Assembly (NCBI RefSeq): GCF_000725545.1
Contig: NZ_JNZP01000002.1
Span: forward strand, 248,001-312,000
Length of the DNA: 64,000 nucleotides
DNA from: Streptomyces exfoliatus
GTDB taxonomy: Bacteria; Actinomycetota; Actinomycetes; Streptomycetales; Streptomycetaceae
Direction: 5' to 3'
Shown here: piece by piece, positions 57,282 to 64,000 of the stretch
How positions within the stretch are numbered: the stretch's first letter is position 1
Layout: every line of letters begins with the position of its first letter
Translations under genes and position numbers: made by a program
The notes under the pieces: generated by a model
The model's input: only the letters and a program-made list of their open reading frames with translations
Told to the model about the DNA's origin: nothing
Database searches by the model: none

Positions 57282-58043
57282 TCAGTTGAGCGGGCCGCCG
57301 GCCACGTACATGACCTGGCCGGAGACGAAGCCGGCGTCGTCACCCGCGAAGAACGCGATCGCGTTGGCGACGTCCTCCGGGCGGCCGACCCGCTGCACCG
57401 GGATCATGGACGCGGCGGCGGCCTGGAAGTCCTCGAAGCCCATGCCGACGCGCTCGGCGGTCTGGGCGGTCATCTCGGTGACGATGAAGCCGGGGGCGAC
57501 GGCGTTCGCGGTGATGCCGAACTTGCCGAGCTCCTTGGCGAGGGTCTTGGTGAAGCCCTGCAGACCGGCCTTCACGGCCGCGTAGTTGGCCTGGCCGCGG
57601 TTGCCGAGGGCCGAGGAGGAGGAGAGGGAGACGATCCGGCCGAAGCCCGCGTCCACCATGTGCTTCTGACAGGCCTTCGCCATCAGGAAGGCACCCTTGA
57701 GGTGCACGTTCATGACGAGGTCCCAGTCCGACTCGGACATCTTGAAGAGCAGGTTGTCGCGGAGCACGCCCGCGTTGTTGACGAGGATCGTCGGCGGGCC
57801 GAGCTCGGCGGCGACGCGCGCCACGGCGGCCTCCACCTGGGCGCTGTCCGAGACGTCGCAGCCGACCGCGAGGGCCGTGCCGCCCGCGGCGGTGATCTTC
57901 TCGACGGTGTCCTTGCAGGCAGCCTCGTCGAGGTCGAGTACGGCGACGGCGCGGCCCTCGGCCGCCAGGCGGAGCGCGGTGGCGGCCCCGATGCCCCGTG
58001 CGGCACCCGTGACGACGGCTACGCGCTGCTCGGTGGTGGACAT
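57282..58043 (-). CDS. 3-oxoacyl-ACP reductase-like SDR (FabG family)
   Basis: 253 residues. Cofactor loop TGAARGIGAATALRL (near 13), NNAGVLRDNLLFKMSESDW (near 89), catalytic Ser in SLSSSSALGNRGQANYAAVK with YxxxK (near 154), and PGFIVTEMTAQTAERVG. The sequence is FabG-like and would reduce a beta-keto acyl thioester with NAD(P)H. GAGGAG lies about 8 bases before ATG 58043. A good promoter at 58148-58176 drives this and the downstream SDR. Operator-like TGAGCG-N2-CGCTTA lies just after that promoter. Confidence 0.92.
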   Translation of the reverse strand: MSTTEQRVAVVTGAARGIGAATALRLAAEGRAVAVLDLDEAACKDTVEKITAAGGTALAVGCDVSDSAQVEAAVARVAAELGPPTILVNNAGVLRDNLLFKMSESDWDLVMNVHLKGAFLMAKACQKHMVDAGFGRIVSLSSSSALGNRGQANYAAVKAGLQGFTKTLAKELGKFGITANAVAPGFIVTEMTAQTAERVGMGFEDFQAAAASMIPVQRVGRPEDVANAIAFFAGDDAGFVSGQVMYVAGGPLN

Positions 58044-58115
58044 GCTTGGTTCTCCTCGCCCTTGGATCGTCCATGGTCGCGGCCGAACCGGTCGCGCGCT
58101 CCTGCGTCCCGCACA

Positions 58116-58129
58116 TGAGCGACCGCTTA
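58116..58129. promoter_or_regulatory. Operator-like palindrome TGAGCGACCGCTTA
   Basis: TGAGCG-N2-CGCTTA is an imperfect palindrome with 5 of 6 arm positions matched. It lies about 20 bases downstream of the -10 box of the FabG-type promoter, near the transcription start. Its AGCG-N2-CGCT core resembles TetR-type sites, but the regulator is not identified. Confidence 0.45.
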
Positions 58130-58147
58130 GTATCGTCCGCAGACGAG

Positions 58148-58176
58148 ACGCTAGAAGCCCTGGCACCCGGTGTCAA
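58148..58176 (-). promoter_or_regulatory. Promoter of the FabG-SDR operon
   Basis: On the minus strand, consensus -35 TTGACA (58171-58176) and -10 TAGCGT (58148-58153) are spaced exactly 17 bases. This is the best sigma-70/HrdB-type promoter in the window. Confidence 0.65.
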
Positions 58177-58224
58177 CGGCCCACCGGGTGCGCCGGGTCA
58201 CTCCCTGTCCACGGCTGGCCGCGC

Positions 58225-58608
58225 TCAGCGCACGAGCAGGTCGAGCAGCCGCCCCACCTCGGCCTCGGGGTCCGCCGTGAGGCCCGTGTGCACGGGCCCC
58301 GGCTGGACGACCGTCGAGCGCGGCGCGATCAGCCAGCGGAAGCGCCGCCCGGCGTCGTCCCGCGCGGCCTGACCCGCCGCGTCACCCCCGAGGCAGACCC
58401 CCTCGACCGCGCGCAGCGCCGCCCGGACACCGGCGAGGTCCGCCGCCGGGTCGAGCGCCGCCAGCTTCGCCTCGTCCAGATGGGTACGGGCGGCCACGAA
58501 GGACCGGGCACGGCAGTAGACGACCACCCCGGCGTTGAAGCACTCGCCGCGCTCGACCCGCGGCACCACGCGCAGCAGCGCGTACTCGAAGACATCGCGG
58601 TCGGTCAC
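58225..58608 (-). CDS. DUF3037-family protein coupled to the HipA-like kinase
   Basis: 127 residues. The start reads TDRDVFEYALLRVVPRVERG then ECFNAGVVVYCRARSFVAAR, the DUF3037 core, ending in PGPVHTGLTADPEAEVGRLL. The GTG at 58608 overlaps the stop of the HipA-like kinase gene (GTGA), so the two are translationally coupled. The family is of unknown function but repeatedly lies next to HipA-like kinases in bacteria, suggesting a partner or target. It has no HTH, so it is not a HipB-type antitoxin. Confidence 0.87.
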   Translation of the reverse strand: MTDRDVFEYALLRVVPRVERGECFNAGVVVYCRARSFVAARTHLDEAKLAALDPAADLAGVRAALRAVEGVCLGGDAAGQAARDDAGRRFRWLIAPRSTVVQPGPVHTGLTADPEAEVGRLLDLLVR

Positions 58609-59450
58609 GGGGTGCTGTCCTTCTCGGTGGAGTGCGGCCTGGGTGCGAGACGTTCGGCCAGCCAGCCGGGCGGCTGCTGCGGCCGGTTCTCGCTGCGCGG
58701 GCCGAGCGTGATCCGCTCGTGGATGGTGGCGGCGCGCGGCAGGAGCGCCTCCACGTACGCGGCGCGCACCTCGTCCGTACTGTCGAAGCCGGGCTCGTCG
58801 ACGAGCCACTCGTCGGGGACGTCGGCGGCGACCTCGTCGAGCAGTTCACGGGTGACGAGCGGCGCCAACTCGGCGGCCGCGGCGGCGACGTCCGGCGCGA
58901 AGGGGGCGAGCGCGTGGTCGGAGGCGTCGTACGGCTTGGCCGCGGAGGCCTGCGCGCCGGGCCAGTTGTGGTGCCAGATCATGGTGGCGCCGTGGTCGAT
59001 GAGCCACAGGTCGCCGTGCCAGACCAGCATGTTCGGGTTGCGCCAGGACCGGTCGACGTTGTTGATCACCGCGTCGAACCAGACGACCTTCCCGGCCTCG
59101 GCCGGATCCACCTCGTACGCCAATGGGTCGAAGCCGAGGGAACCCGGCAGGAAGTCCATGCCCAGGTTGAGCCCGCCGCTCGCCTTCAGCAGCTCCTGCA
59201 CCTCCTGGTCGGGTTCCGAGAGCCCGATGACCGGGTCGAGCTGGATGGAGACGAGTTCCGGCACCCGCAGCCCGAGCCTGCGGGCGAGCTGTCCGCAGAT
59301 GACCTCGGCGACCAGGGTCTTGCGGCCCTGGCCGGCGCCGGTGAATTTCATGACGTACGTGCCGAGATCGTCGGCCTCGACGATCCCGGGGAGCGAGCCG
59401 CCCTCACGCAGAGGCGTGACATAGCGGGTCGCTACAACCTCTTTTAGCAC
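58605..59450 (-). CDS. HipA-like kinase
   Basis: 281 residues of the HipA-like kinase family. The ATP lysine is in TYVMKFTGAG (Lys35). The catalytic loop is NNVDRSWRNPN (residues 130-140) with Asp133 and the metal-binding Asn, and the metal-chelating DHG replaces DFG in WLIDHGATM (residue 152). The C-terminal third is helical. HipA phosphorylates glutamyl-tRNA synthetase in E. coli to cause tolerance; this compact, HTH-less type has no known target. GTG 59450 overlaps the wrecked integrase stop, and the downstream DUF3037 gene is coupled. A mobile or defence-related pair is possible. Confidence 0.9.
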   Translation of the reverse strand: MLKEVVATRYVTPLREGGSLPGIVEADDLGTYVMKFTGAGQGRKTLVAEVICGQLARRLGLRVPELVSIQLDPVIGLSEPDQEVQELLKASGGLNLGMDFLPGSLGFDPLAYEVDPAEAGKVVWFDAVINNVDRSWRNPNMLVWHGDLWLIDHGATMIWHHNWPGAQASAAKPYDASDHALAPFAPDVAAAAAELAPLVTRELLDEVAADVPDEWLVDEPGFDSTDEVRAAYVEALLPRAATIHERITLGPRSENRPQQPPGWLAERLAPRPHSTEKDSTP

Positions 59451-60290
59451 TTTCCCAGGCCACCCATCTCTTCAGCCTTACAATCAACGGAGGTCCCCTT
59501 CGGGGCGTAGAGGGCGGGAATCACCGGTCGACGGCGCTGGGGAGAATCCGGGGAGAGTCGGCCGGCAGCCGATCCCCCGCGCTCCCCCAGCAGACCGTCG
59601 ATGGTGCCGCGCCCCTTGCTGCCAGCCTCCGGCATGAAGTGAGCATAGTAACCGAGAGTGATCGCCGGAGAGGAGTGTCCGAGCCACCGAACCAGGGTCA
59701 CGACAGCCTCTCCGGCTTCCGACATGATCGAGGCGTAGGTGTGCCGAAGCACGTGGAAACCGTCCTTCGGGGCCGCCGCCCACTGCCGGGCTTTCGACCC
59801 CTCGGCACGTGGCGGGATGACGCCGGCCTTGGCCAAGGCCGGCTTCCCAGGTGGAGGTGTCCATGTGTTCACCGCGAGGGCGTTGCCGAATCGCGTGGTG
59901 AGCAACAGCGAGAACTTCTTCCTCTCCCCTCCGGCTTCCCCCACGGCGGCTCCACCTCTACCGGCGGGAACGCTTCGATGTGACGTTTCAGCCCCTCGGC
60001 TACCGAGGGGGCAGATCCACCGTGCGGACCTTCCTCCCCTTCGGCAGGGCGAAGTACAGCCTTCCGTGAAGCGCCTGCACTTGGCGCCGAACGTGAAGCG
60101 TGCCGCGCTCACAGTCGATGCACTCCGGACTCAGCCCGAACACCTCACCCTGACGGAGACCGCACCGCTCTCTGATGGCATCATCGCGGACCCGCAGTGC
60201 CGTACCCATCGGCCACGCGTCGCGCCGCTCCCGTGACGACTGGGCCACCGCACAGATCTCGCGTGCATGTGCGTTGCGCGCGAGGCGCTG
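59444..60290 (-). pseudogene. Frameshifted tyrosine-recombinase (site-specific integrase) remnant
   Basis: Integrase fragments are readable on the minus strand in different frames. One frame gives CGLRQGEVFGLSPECIDCER (about 60140-60190) and ALPKGRKVRTVDLPPR (about 60003-60050); a second gives LKRHIEAFPPVEVEPPWGKP (about 59920-59980); and a third gives the C-terminal core GFHVLRHTYASIMSEAGEAV and RWLGHSSPAITLGYYAHFMP (about 59625-59760), with the catalytic Arg-His and the Tyr of GYYAHF. At least two frameshifts separate them, and the N-terminal part is missing, so it is inactive. The typical actinobacterial ICE/prophage integrase is the best match. Confidence 0.82.
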
Positions 60291-60299
60291 CCGGGCACC

Positions 60300-60640
60300 C
60301 GGTCCCCACGAAGCTCTCGCTGACCTCGGCGAAGGCGACCACGTCATCGTCGACGGCGCCCTGATCCCCGTCGACGGGATCCGTGCGGACGAGCCGTACC
60401 ACTCGATGAAGCACCGCAAGCACGGCATGACGTGCAGGTCATCGCCGGCCCCGAGGCACACCGCTGTGGTTCTCCCGCGCGACACCCGGCCGCACCCACG
60501 ACCTGACAGCAGCCCGCGTCCCCCGCCGTCGTCCAGGCCTGCCTCACTCGACAGACCCTCGTCCTCGCCGACCGCGCCTACCAGGTCGCCGGCGCCACCA
60601 CCCGAACCCCCTACTACCAACAGCGCGAACAGCCCGCGCC
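60300..60640 (+). pseudogene. Degraded IS5-type transposase remnant
   Basis: Plus-strand fragments match an IS5/IS112-type DDE transposase: EALADLGEGDHVIVDGALIP with the first Asp and RADEPYHSMKHRKHGM (about 60309-60430); LWFSRATPGRTHDLTAARV in another frame (about 60468-60525); and LVLADRAYQVAGATTRTPYY with the second Asp in a third (about 60563-60622). At least two frameshifts and no intact terminal repeats are visible, so it is dead. It abuts the wrecked integrase. Confidence 0.75.
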
Positions 60641-61017
60641 AGGTGAGCACCCAGGTCGAGAACCCGACCCCGGCCTTCCCCTTCACCGGCTTCCACGCGC
60701 CCGTGCACAACGCACCGGCCGTCAACTCGGTCAACGCCGGCCGCAGCATCCCCGTCAAGTTCTCCCTCGGCGGCGACAAGGGCCTGGACGTCCTCGCAGA
60801 CGGCTCCCCGTCGTCCCGGCAGACCGCCTGTGACGGCACCGCCACGGACCCGGTCGACACCGGCGCCGTCAGCACCTCCGGCCTGACCTACGACGCGGCC
60901 ACCGACACCTACACCTACGTCTGGAAGACCGACAGGGCATGGGCCGGCACCTGCCGCACCTTCCACCTGGAACTGAGCGACGGCACCGACCACGTCGCCC
61001 ACTTCCAGTTCCGCTGA
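60641..61017 (+). pseudogene. C-terminal fragment of a PxKF-domain extracellular protein
   Basis: The 125-codon end of a secreted-protein gene: FTGFHAPVHNAPAVNSVNAG, RSIPVKFSLGGDKGLDVLAD, the segment with SRQTACDG, YTYVWKTDRAWAGTCRTFHL and ELSDGTDHVAHFQFR. This is the PxKF domain that ends secreted or cell-wall-linked bacterial proteins. Its N-terminal part has been replaced by the transposase remnant, with no own start, ribosome binding site or signal peptide. It is a truncated remnant. Confidence 0.72.
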
Positions 61018-61116
61018 CACCGCCCCCGGCCTGCCCACCACCCCTGCGGGCGCGATGAGGCGGGCCGGTGTCCGAGTACCGATGGACCGTCCGCGTGGCG
61101 GCCGCCGGGCGTGGCG

Positions 61117-62163
61117 TCAGGTGGTGCTCGGCCTCCTCAGGGGGGCTCCCGCCGTGTGGAGACTGGCGAGGGTCTGCCGGTAGGACTCGACAAGGCTGGT
61201 CTCCAGGTAGCCGACCCCGATCTCCTGGCAGTACTCGCGGACGATGGTCCGGGCTCTGCGCAGGTGCGGGCTGGGCATGCTCGGGAAGAGATGGTGCTCG
61301 ATCTGGTAGTTGAGACCGCCGAGGACGATGTCGGTCAACCGGCCTCCGCGCACGTTGCGGGAAGTCAGGACCTGGCGCCTCAGGAAGTCGGGACGGTCGG
61401 CGCCTCGCAGGATCGGCATGCCTTTGTGGTTCGGGGCGAAGATCGAGCCGAGGTAGACGCCGAAGAGTCCCTGGTGAACGAGGAGGAAGACGACCGCCTT
61501 GCCGGGCGGTAGTACCAGGAACAGAGCGCCGAGGTAGGCGGCGAGGTGCGCAAGTAGCAGGGCTCCTTCCCCCATGCGGTGCTTGAGCGAGCGGTCGAAC
61601 AGCGATCGCACCCCGGACACGTGCAGGTTGAACCCCTCCAACGTGAGCAGCGGGAAGAAGAGGAACGCCTGCGAGCGGCCGAGCAGCCGCGGCAGTCCCC
61701 TGGCCGCACGGGCCTGGTCCTGCGTCCAGACGAGGATGTCCGGGTCGAGGTCGGGATCGAGGTCCTCGTGGTTGGGATTGGCGTGGTGGCGGGTGTGCTT
61801 GTCCTGCCACCAGCCGTACCCCATGCCGATGCCAAGGTTTCCGGCGACGCGCCCCGACACCTCGCTGCCCTTGCGCAGCCGGAAGACCTGCCGGTGGGCC
61901 AGGTCGTGCGCGAGCAGCGCCACCTGCCCGAACACGAAGGCCAGAAAACCGGCTGACAGCAGCGCCCACCAGCTGTCCCCGATCAAAACGAACGCCGTCC
62001 ACCCGGCGGCGTACAGGGCCGTCACGGCCGCGATGCGCAGTGCGTAGTATCCGGGGCGCCGGGCCATGAGCCCGGCCTCCTGGATCTTCCGGGAGAGCCG
62101 GGCGAAGTCGCTGCCCGCACTCGCCCGTACGGGAGGGGGTCGCACCGTCTGCGTGGAATTCAT
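61117..62163 (-). CDS. Membrane fatty-acid desaturase (acyl-lipid/front-end type)
   Basis: 348 residues with hydrophobic segments at about 40-75 and 195-235. All three His boxes are present: HDLAH (86-90), HTRHH (123-127) and QIEHH (near 297-301, in NYQIEHHLFPSMP). Such di-iron enzymes introduce a double bond into acyl chains in membrane lipids or acyl-CoA, needing ferredoxin or cytochrome b5-type electrons. QxxHH with the front-end-like arrangement suggests an acyl-lipid desaturase. ATG at 62163 (MNSTQTVRPPPV). No electron donor gene is adjacent. It lies just downstream of the mobile-element scar. Confidence 0.92.
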   Translation of the reverse strand: MNSTQTVRPPPVRASAGSDFARLSRKIQEAGLMARRPGYYALRIAAVTALYAAGWTAFVLIGDSWWALLSAGFLAFVFGQVALLAHDLAHRQVFRLRKGSEVSGRVAGNLGIGMGYGWWQDKHTRHHANPNHEDLDPDLDPDILVWTQDQARAARGLPRLLGRSQAFLFFPLLTLEGFNLHVSGVRSLFDRSLKHRMGEGALLLAHLAAYLGALFLVLPPGKAVVFLLVHQGLFGVYLGSIFAPNHKGMPILRGADRPDFLRRQVLTSRNVRGGRLTDIVLGGLNYQIEHHLFPSMPSPHLRRARTIVREYCQEIGVGYLETSLVESYRQTLASLHTAGAPLRRPSTT

Positions 62164-62555
62164 GATCAGAAGTCGCTTTCCGTAATCGTCAGGCGGCACG
62201 ATATGACGCATGCCCTATCCGGACTTCACTTGGCATGTGGGTGAACTCCCAGTACTGCCCATACCCGGAGTCCCGGAATTGACGTACGCCTCGATCCGCC
62301 TTTCCGCTCCCGCTCCCGCTCCCGGCGACCGGACGCCGGCCGGGCCGACACGGCCGTGCTCGGTCGACCGGGCTGGGTCCACCGCGGTCGGCCGAGCAGC
62401 TGACCGGCACCCGGCTCCTGTCCGGGGGCTGTTGCCGTGCATGCTGGGAGTCACCGGGGGGGCGTGGTGCAATGTGATTCGTCCGGTGCCGCGTCGGCGC
62501 GGATCTTCGCGTCCGGGACGGAGTCCCGGCCGGCAGCGAGCAGCAAGGGGTCGCT
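62164..62555. other. 392-base divergent intergenic region
   Basis: The region separates the desaturase and phosphatase genes. It holds (CTCCCG)3 at 62307-62324 and several GC-rich short inverted stretches, and must contain both promoters. I see no confident -35/-10 pair. The plus-strand frame beginning ATG at 62210 has a weak codon bias and a proline-rich, low-quality translation, so I do not call a gene there. Nothing else is recognised. Confidence 0.5.
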
Positions 62556-63890
62556 ATGACCGCAGGAGAGCTGGACGACGGGCAAGCCTCTCGTCCTCCC
62601 GTGGGCGGACGTCAGCGGGGCGAGGCTATGACTTTGGCGGGGGCGTTGGAAGCGGCCGAGGCCGCGGCACCTGTGGAGTCGCTCGACGTGGTCGCGCGCA
62701 TGCTCAGGGAGCGCCTCGGGGCCGCGTCGGTGTCGTTCCTGATCACTGACTTCTCCGGCAGTTCGGTCGTGCGGCTGGGCGCTGCGGGCAGCGTCGAGAC
62801 TGGTGAGCCGGCCCAGCGCATTCCGCTGCGGGGCACCCTGTACGACGACGTGATCCGCAGCCAGCGGCCGAGGGTGGAGGACAGGGGCGGGAGAGAGCTG
62901 GTGCGGGTCGTCGCCCCGGTGACCAACCGTGGGGATGCCGTCGGGCTCCTCGAACTGTTCCTGCCCGGGGCACCGAGCGCGCAGGTGATGCGGGAGATCG
63001 GCGAGACCGCGCACGCCCTGGCGTACATCGTCATCGCGAACCGGTCCCACACCGATGTGTACCAGTGGGGCCGGCGCACCAAGCCGCTGAGTCTGGCCGC
63101 GGAGATCCAGCACCGGCTGCTCCCGGCGTCGCTGGCGTGCGAGGCGGCACAGTTCGCGGTCGCCGGAGCTCTGGAACCCGCCGACCACGTGGGGGGCGAC
63201 ACCTTCGACTACGTGATCGACCGGGATACGGTCCAGCTCTCCGTGACCGACGCCATGGGGCACGACGTCGACGCCGCGCTGCTGGCCACCCTGGTGGTGG
63301 GCGCCCTACGTCGGGCGCGGCGGGCGGGTGCCGACCTCGCGGAACAGGCCCGCCAGGCCGACCGGGCCATGCGCGATCACGGCCGCATTGGCTACGTCAC
63401 CGGCCAGCTGCTGCGCATCAGCCTGATCGACGGCGAGACGGAGTTCGTCAACGCCGGGCATCCCTGGCCGCTGCGGATGCGCGACGGAGAAGTCCAGGAG
63501 ATCGTCCCGGAAGTCGATCTCCCCTTCGGCCTCAGAACCCAGACATCGCGGGCCAACACCTACCGCGTGCAGACGCTGGACCTCCGCCCGGGTGACCGAC
63601 TGATCATGCTGACCGACGGCATGCTCGAGCGCAGCGCCGAGAACCTCGACCTGTCGGACCTGATCATCCGCAGCCGCGCCCTGCACCCCCGCGAAACCGC
63701 CCGCACCCTCATCAAAGCGATCGTCGACGCCGGCCACGGCCACCTCGACGACGACGCGACCGTCATGTGCCTGGACTGGCACGGCGTCGCCAACTCCGAG
63801 CGCGACGCCGCCCACGGCGCCAATCTCACCGACGCCTCACAGCCGTCAAGCACAGGACCACCTGCTCCCGGACGGATGACTACAGCGTAG
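62556..63890 (+). CDS. PP2C-type (SpoIIE) serine/threonine phosphatase with N-terminal GAF-like domain
   Basis: 444 residues. A GAF-like sensor occupies about 35-165 (LDVVARMLRERLGAASVSFL, PRVEDRGGRELVRVVAPVTN). The SpoIIE/PP2C catalytic domain (about 190-405) has the metal-binding Asp motifs GALEPADHVGGDTFDYVIDR, SVTDAMGHDVDAALLATLVV, FVNAGHPWPLRM and MLTDGMLER, plus DDDATVMCLDW. Such phosphatases dephosphorylate anti-anti-sigma factors in stress or sporulation switches. No anti-sigma kinase is nearby, so the partner is unknown. AAGGGG lies 8 bases before ATG 62556. The tail after about 410 is a Ser/Pro-rich extension. Confidence 0.92.
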   Translation: MTAGELDDGQASRPPVGGRQRGEAMTLAGALEAAEAAAPVESLDVVARMLRERLGAASVSFLITDFSGSSVVRLGAAGSVETGEPAQRIPLRGTLYDDVIRSQRPRVEDRGGRELVRVVAPVTNRGDAVGLLELFLPGAPSAQVMREIGETAHALAYIVIANRSHTDVYQWGRRTKPLSLAAEIQHRLLPASLACEAAQFAVAGALEPADHVGGDTFDYVIDRDTVQLSVTDAMGHDVDAALLATLVVGALRRARRAGADLAEQARQADRAMRDHGRIGYVTGQLLRISLIDGETEFVNAGHPWPLRMRDGEVQEIVPEVDLPFGLRTQTSRANTYRVQTLDLRPGDRLIMLTDGMLERSAENLDLSDLIIRSRALHPRETARTLIKAIVDAGHGHLDDDATVMCLDWHGVANSERDAAHGANLTDASQPSSTGPPAPGRMTTA

Positions 63891-63916
63891 GGGGAGGGGA
63901 CACGGCGGAGCTGCCC

Positions 63917-64000
63917 TCAGGCGCCCCGGTGGTACCGGTACCAGTGGTCGCCCGACGTCATGTGCGGCGACAGGTCGCGCGCACGCTGCCACATGAACAG
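63917..64000 (-). CDS. Unknown gene, C-terminal 27 codons only
   Basis: The window ends inside this minus-strand gene; only LFMWQRARDLSPHMTSGDHW plus YRYHRGA before TGA is visible. The composition is protein-like (aromatic, His-rich, W-x-x-x-x-x-D) but no family is recognised. It is convergent with the phosphatase gene, and the 26 bases between them hold no clear hairpin. Confidence 0.5.
   Translation of the reverse strand: MFMWQRARDLSPHMTSGDHWYRYHRGA

Noticed and set aside
60544..61041. Minus-strand frame across the PxKF fragment
   Set aside because: It is antisense to a recognisable PxKF domain and has a Gly/Val-rich, non-protein-like composition.
62210..62749. A plus-strand frame starting MPYPDFTWHVGELP
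   Set aside because: Third-position GC is low for this genome, the translation is proline- and arginine-rich, and it overlaps the well-supported phosphatase start.

Overview
This 64 kb window is a chromosomal segment of a high-GC actinomycete, almost certainly a Streptomyces. The signs are very high GC, strong GC bias at third codon positions, frequent GTG starts plus a few TTG and one likely CTG start, leaderless-looking genes, and a typical Streptomyces gene set (ECF41-type sigma factor, SpoIIE-type phosphatase, Lrp, GntR, ROK, MocR, PucR, XRE-cupin and TetR regulators). I saw no tRNA, rRNA, CRISPR array or replication origin. There is no secondary-metabolite cluster. Most of the window is conserved core-type chromosome, with one damaged mobile-element scar at about 59.4-61.0 kb.

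Layout. 0-8.3 kb: end of a GNAT gene, two overlapping CNNM/CBS membrane proteins, an SGNH hydrolase behind a perfect 16-bp palindrome, purB, mug, a small orphan protein, a ROK regulator and a GntR/UTRA regulator whose promoter overlaps a DasR-type operator. 8.3-25 kb: ECF41-like sigma factor, alpha/beta hydrolase, a RidA-MocR pair divergent from an EamA transporter, a Tat-exported PhoD phosphatase, a translationally coupled SWIM zinc-finger/large helical protein pair, a membrane-anchored ACT-GNAT fusion, a trans-sulfuration enzyme divergent from an Lrp regulator, a DUF885 protein, and a second Lrp regulator behind a 19-bp inverted repeat. 25-31.5 kb: sbcDC, an IMPACT/YigZ protein and a PucR-type regulator. 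31.6-41.5 kb: acyl-CoA ligase, carboxylesterase, CoA-binding protein, YbaK-type deacylase, XRE-cupin regulator divergent from an EamA transporter, hexapeptide acetyltransferase, gamma-carbonic anhydrase-like protein, DedA, a hotdog thioesterase and a proline/glutamine-rich membrane protein. 41.6-54.7 kb: MFS exporter, spermidine-synthase-like protein, AlkD-like repair protein, TVP38-uppP, flavin reductase, SnoaL-like protein, apolipoprotein N-acyltransferase, Gfo/Idh oxidoreductase, FAD monooxygenase/TetR divergent pair with twin operators, DinB-like protein, lipoprotein, small unknown protein and ung. 54.7-64 kb: orphan peptide-binding lipoprotein, two SDR genes, a HipA-like kinase/DUF3037 pair, a wrecked integrase, a wrecked IS5-type transposase and a PxKF-domain fragment, then a desaturase and a GAF-SpoIIE phosphatase.

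How genes work together. Several units are regulator-target pairs with operators visible in the DNA: TetR/FAD monooxygenase (two ACTACA-N2-TGTAGT palindromes), XRE-cupin/EamA (two related 16-bp elements), MocR/RidA/EamA (direct repeats) and the autoregulated-looking GntR and Lrp genes. Envelope-lipid functions recur: UppP beside a DedA-superfamily protein, a second DedA, Lnt, two lipoproteins and a desaturase. DNA repair is also repeated (mug, ung, AlkD-like, SbcCD). Convergent genes often overlap at their 3' ends, by up to 285 bp.

No wholly new system is obvious. The best candidates for unknown biology are the HipA-like kinase/DUF3037 pair next to integration scars, the SWIM/large helical pair, and the membrane-tethered ACT-GNAT fusion. 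All functional statements are from reading the sequence; no database search was possible.
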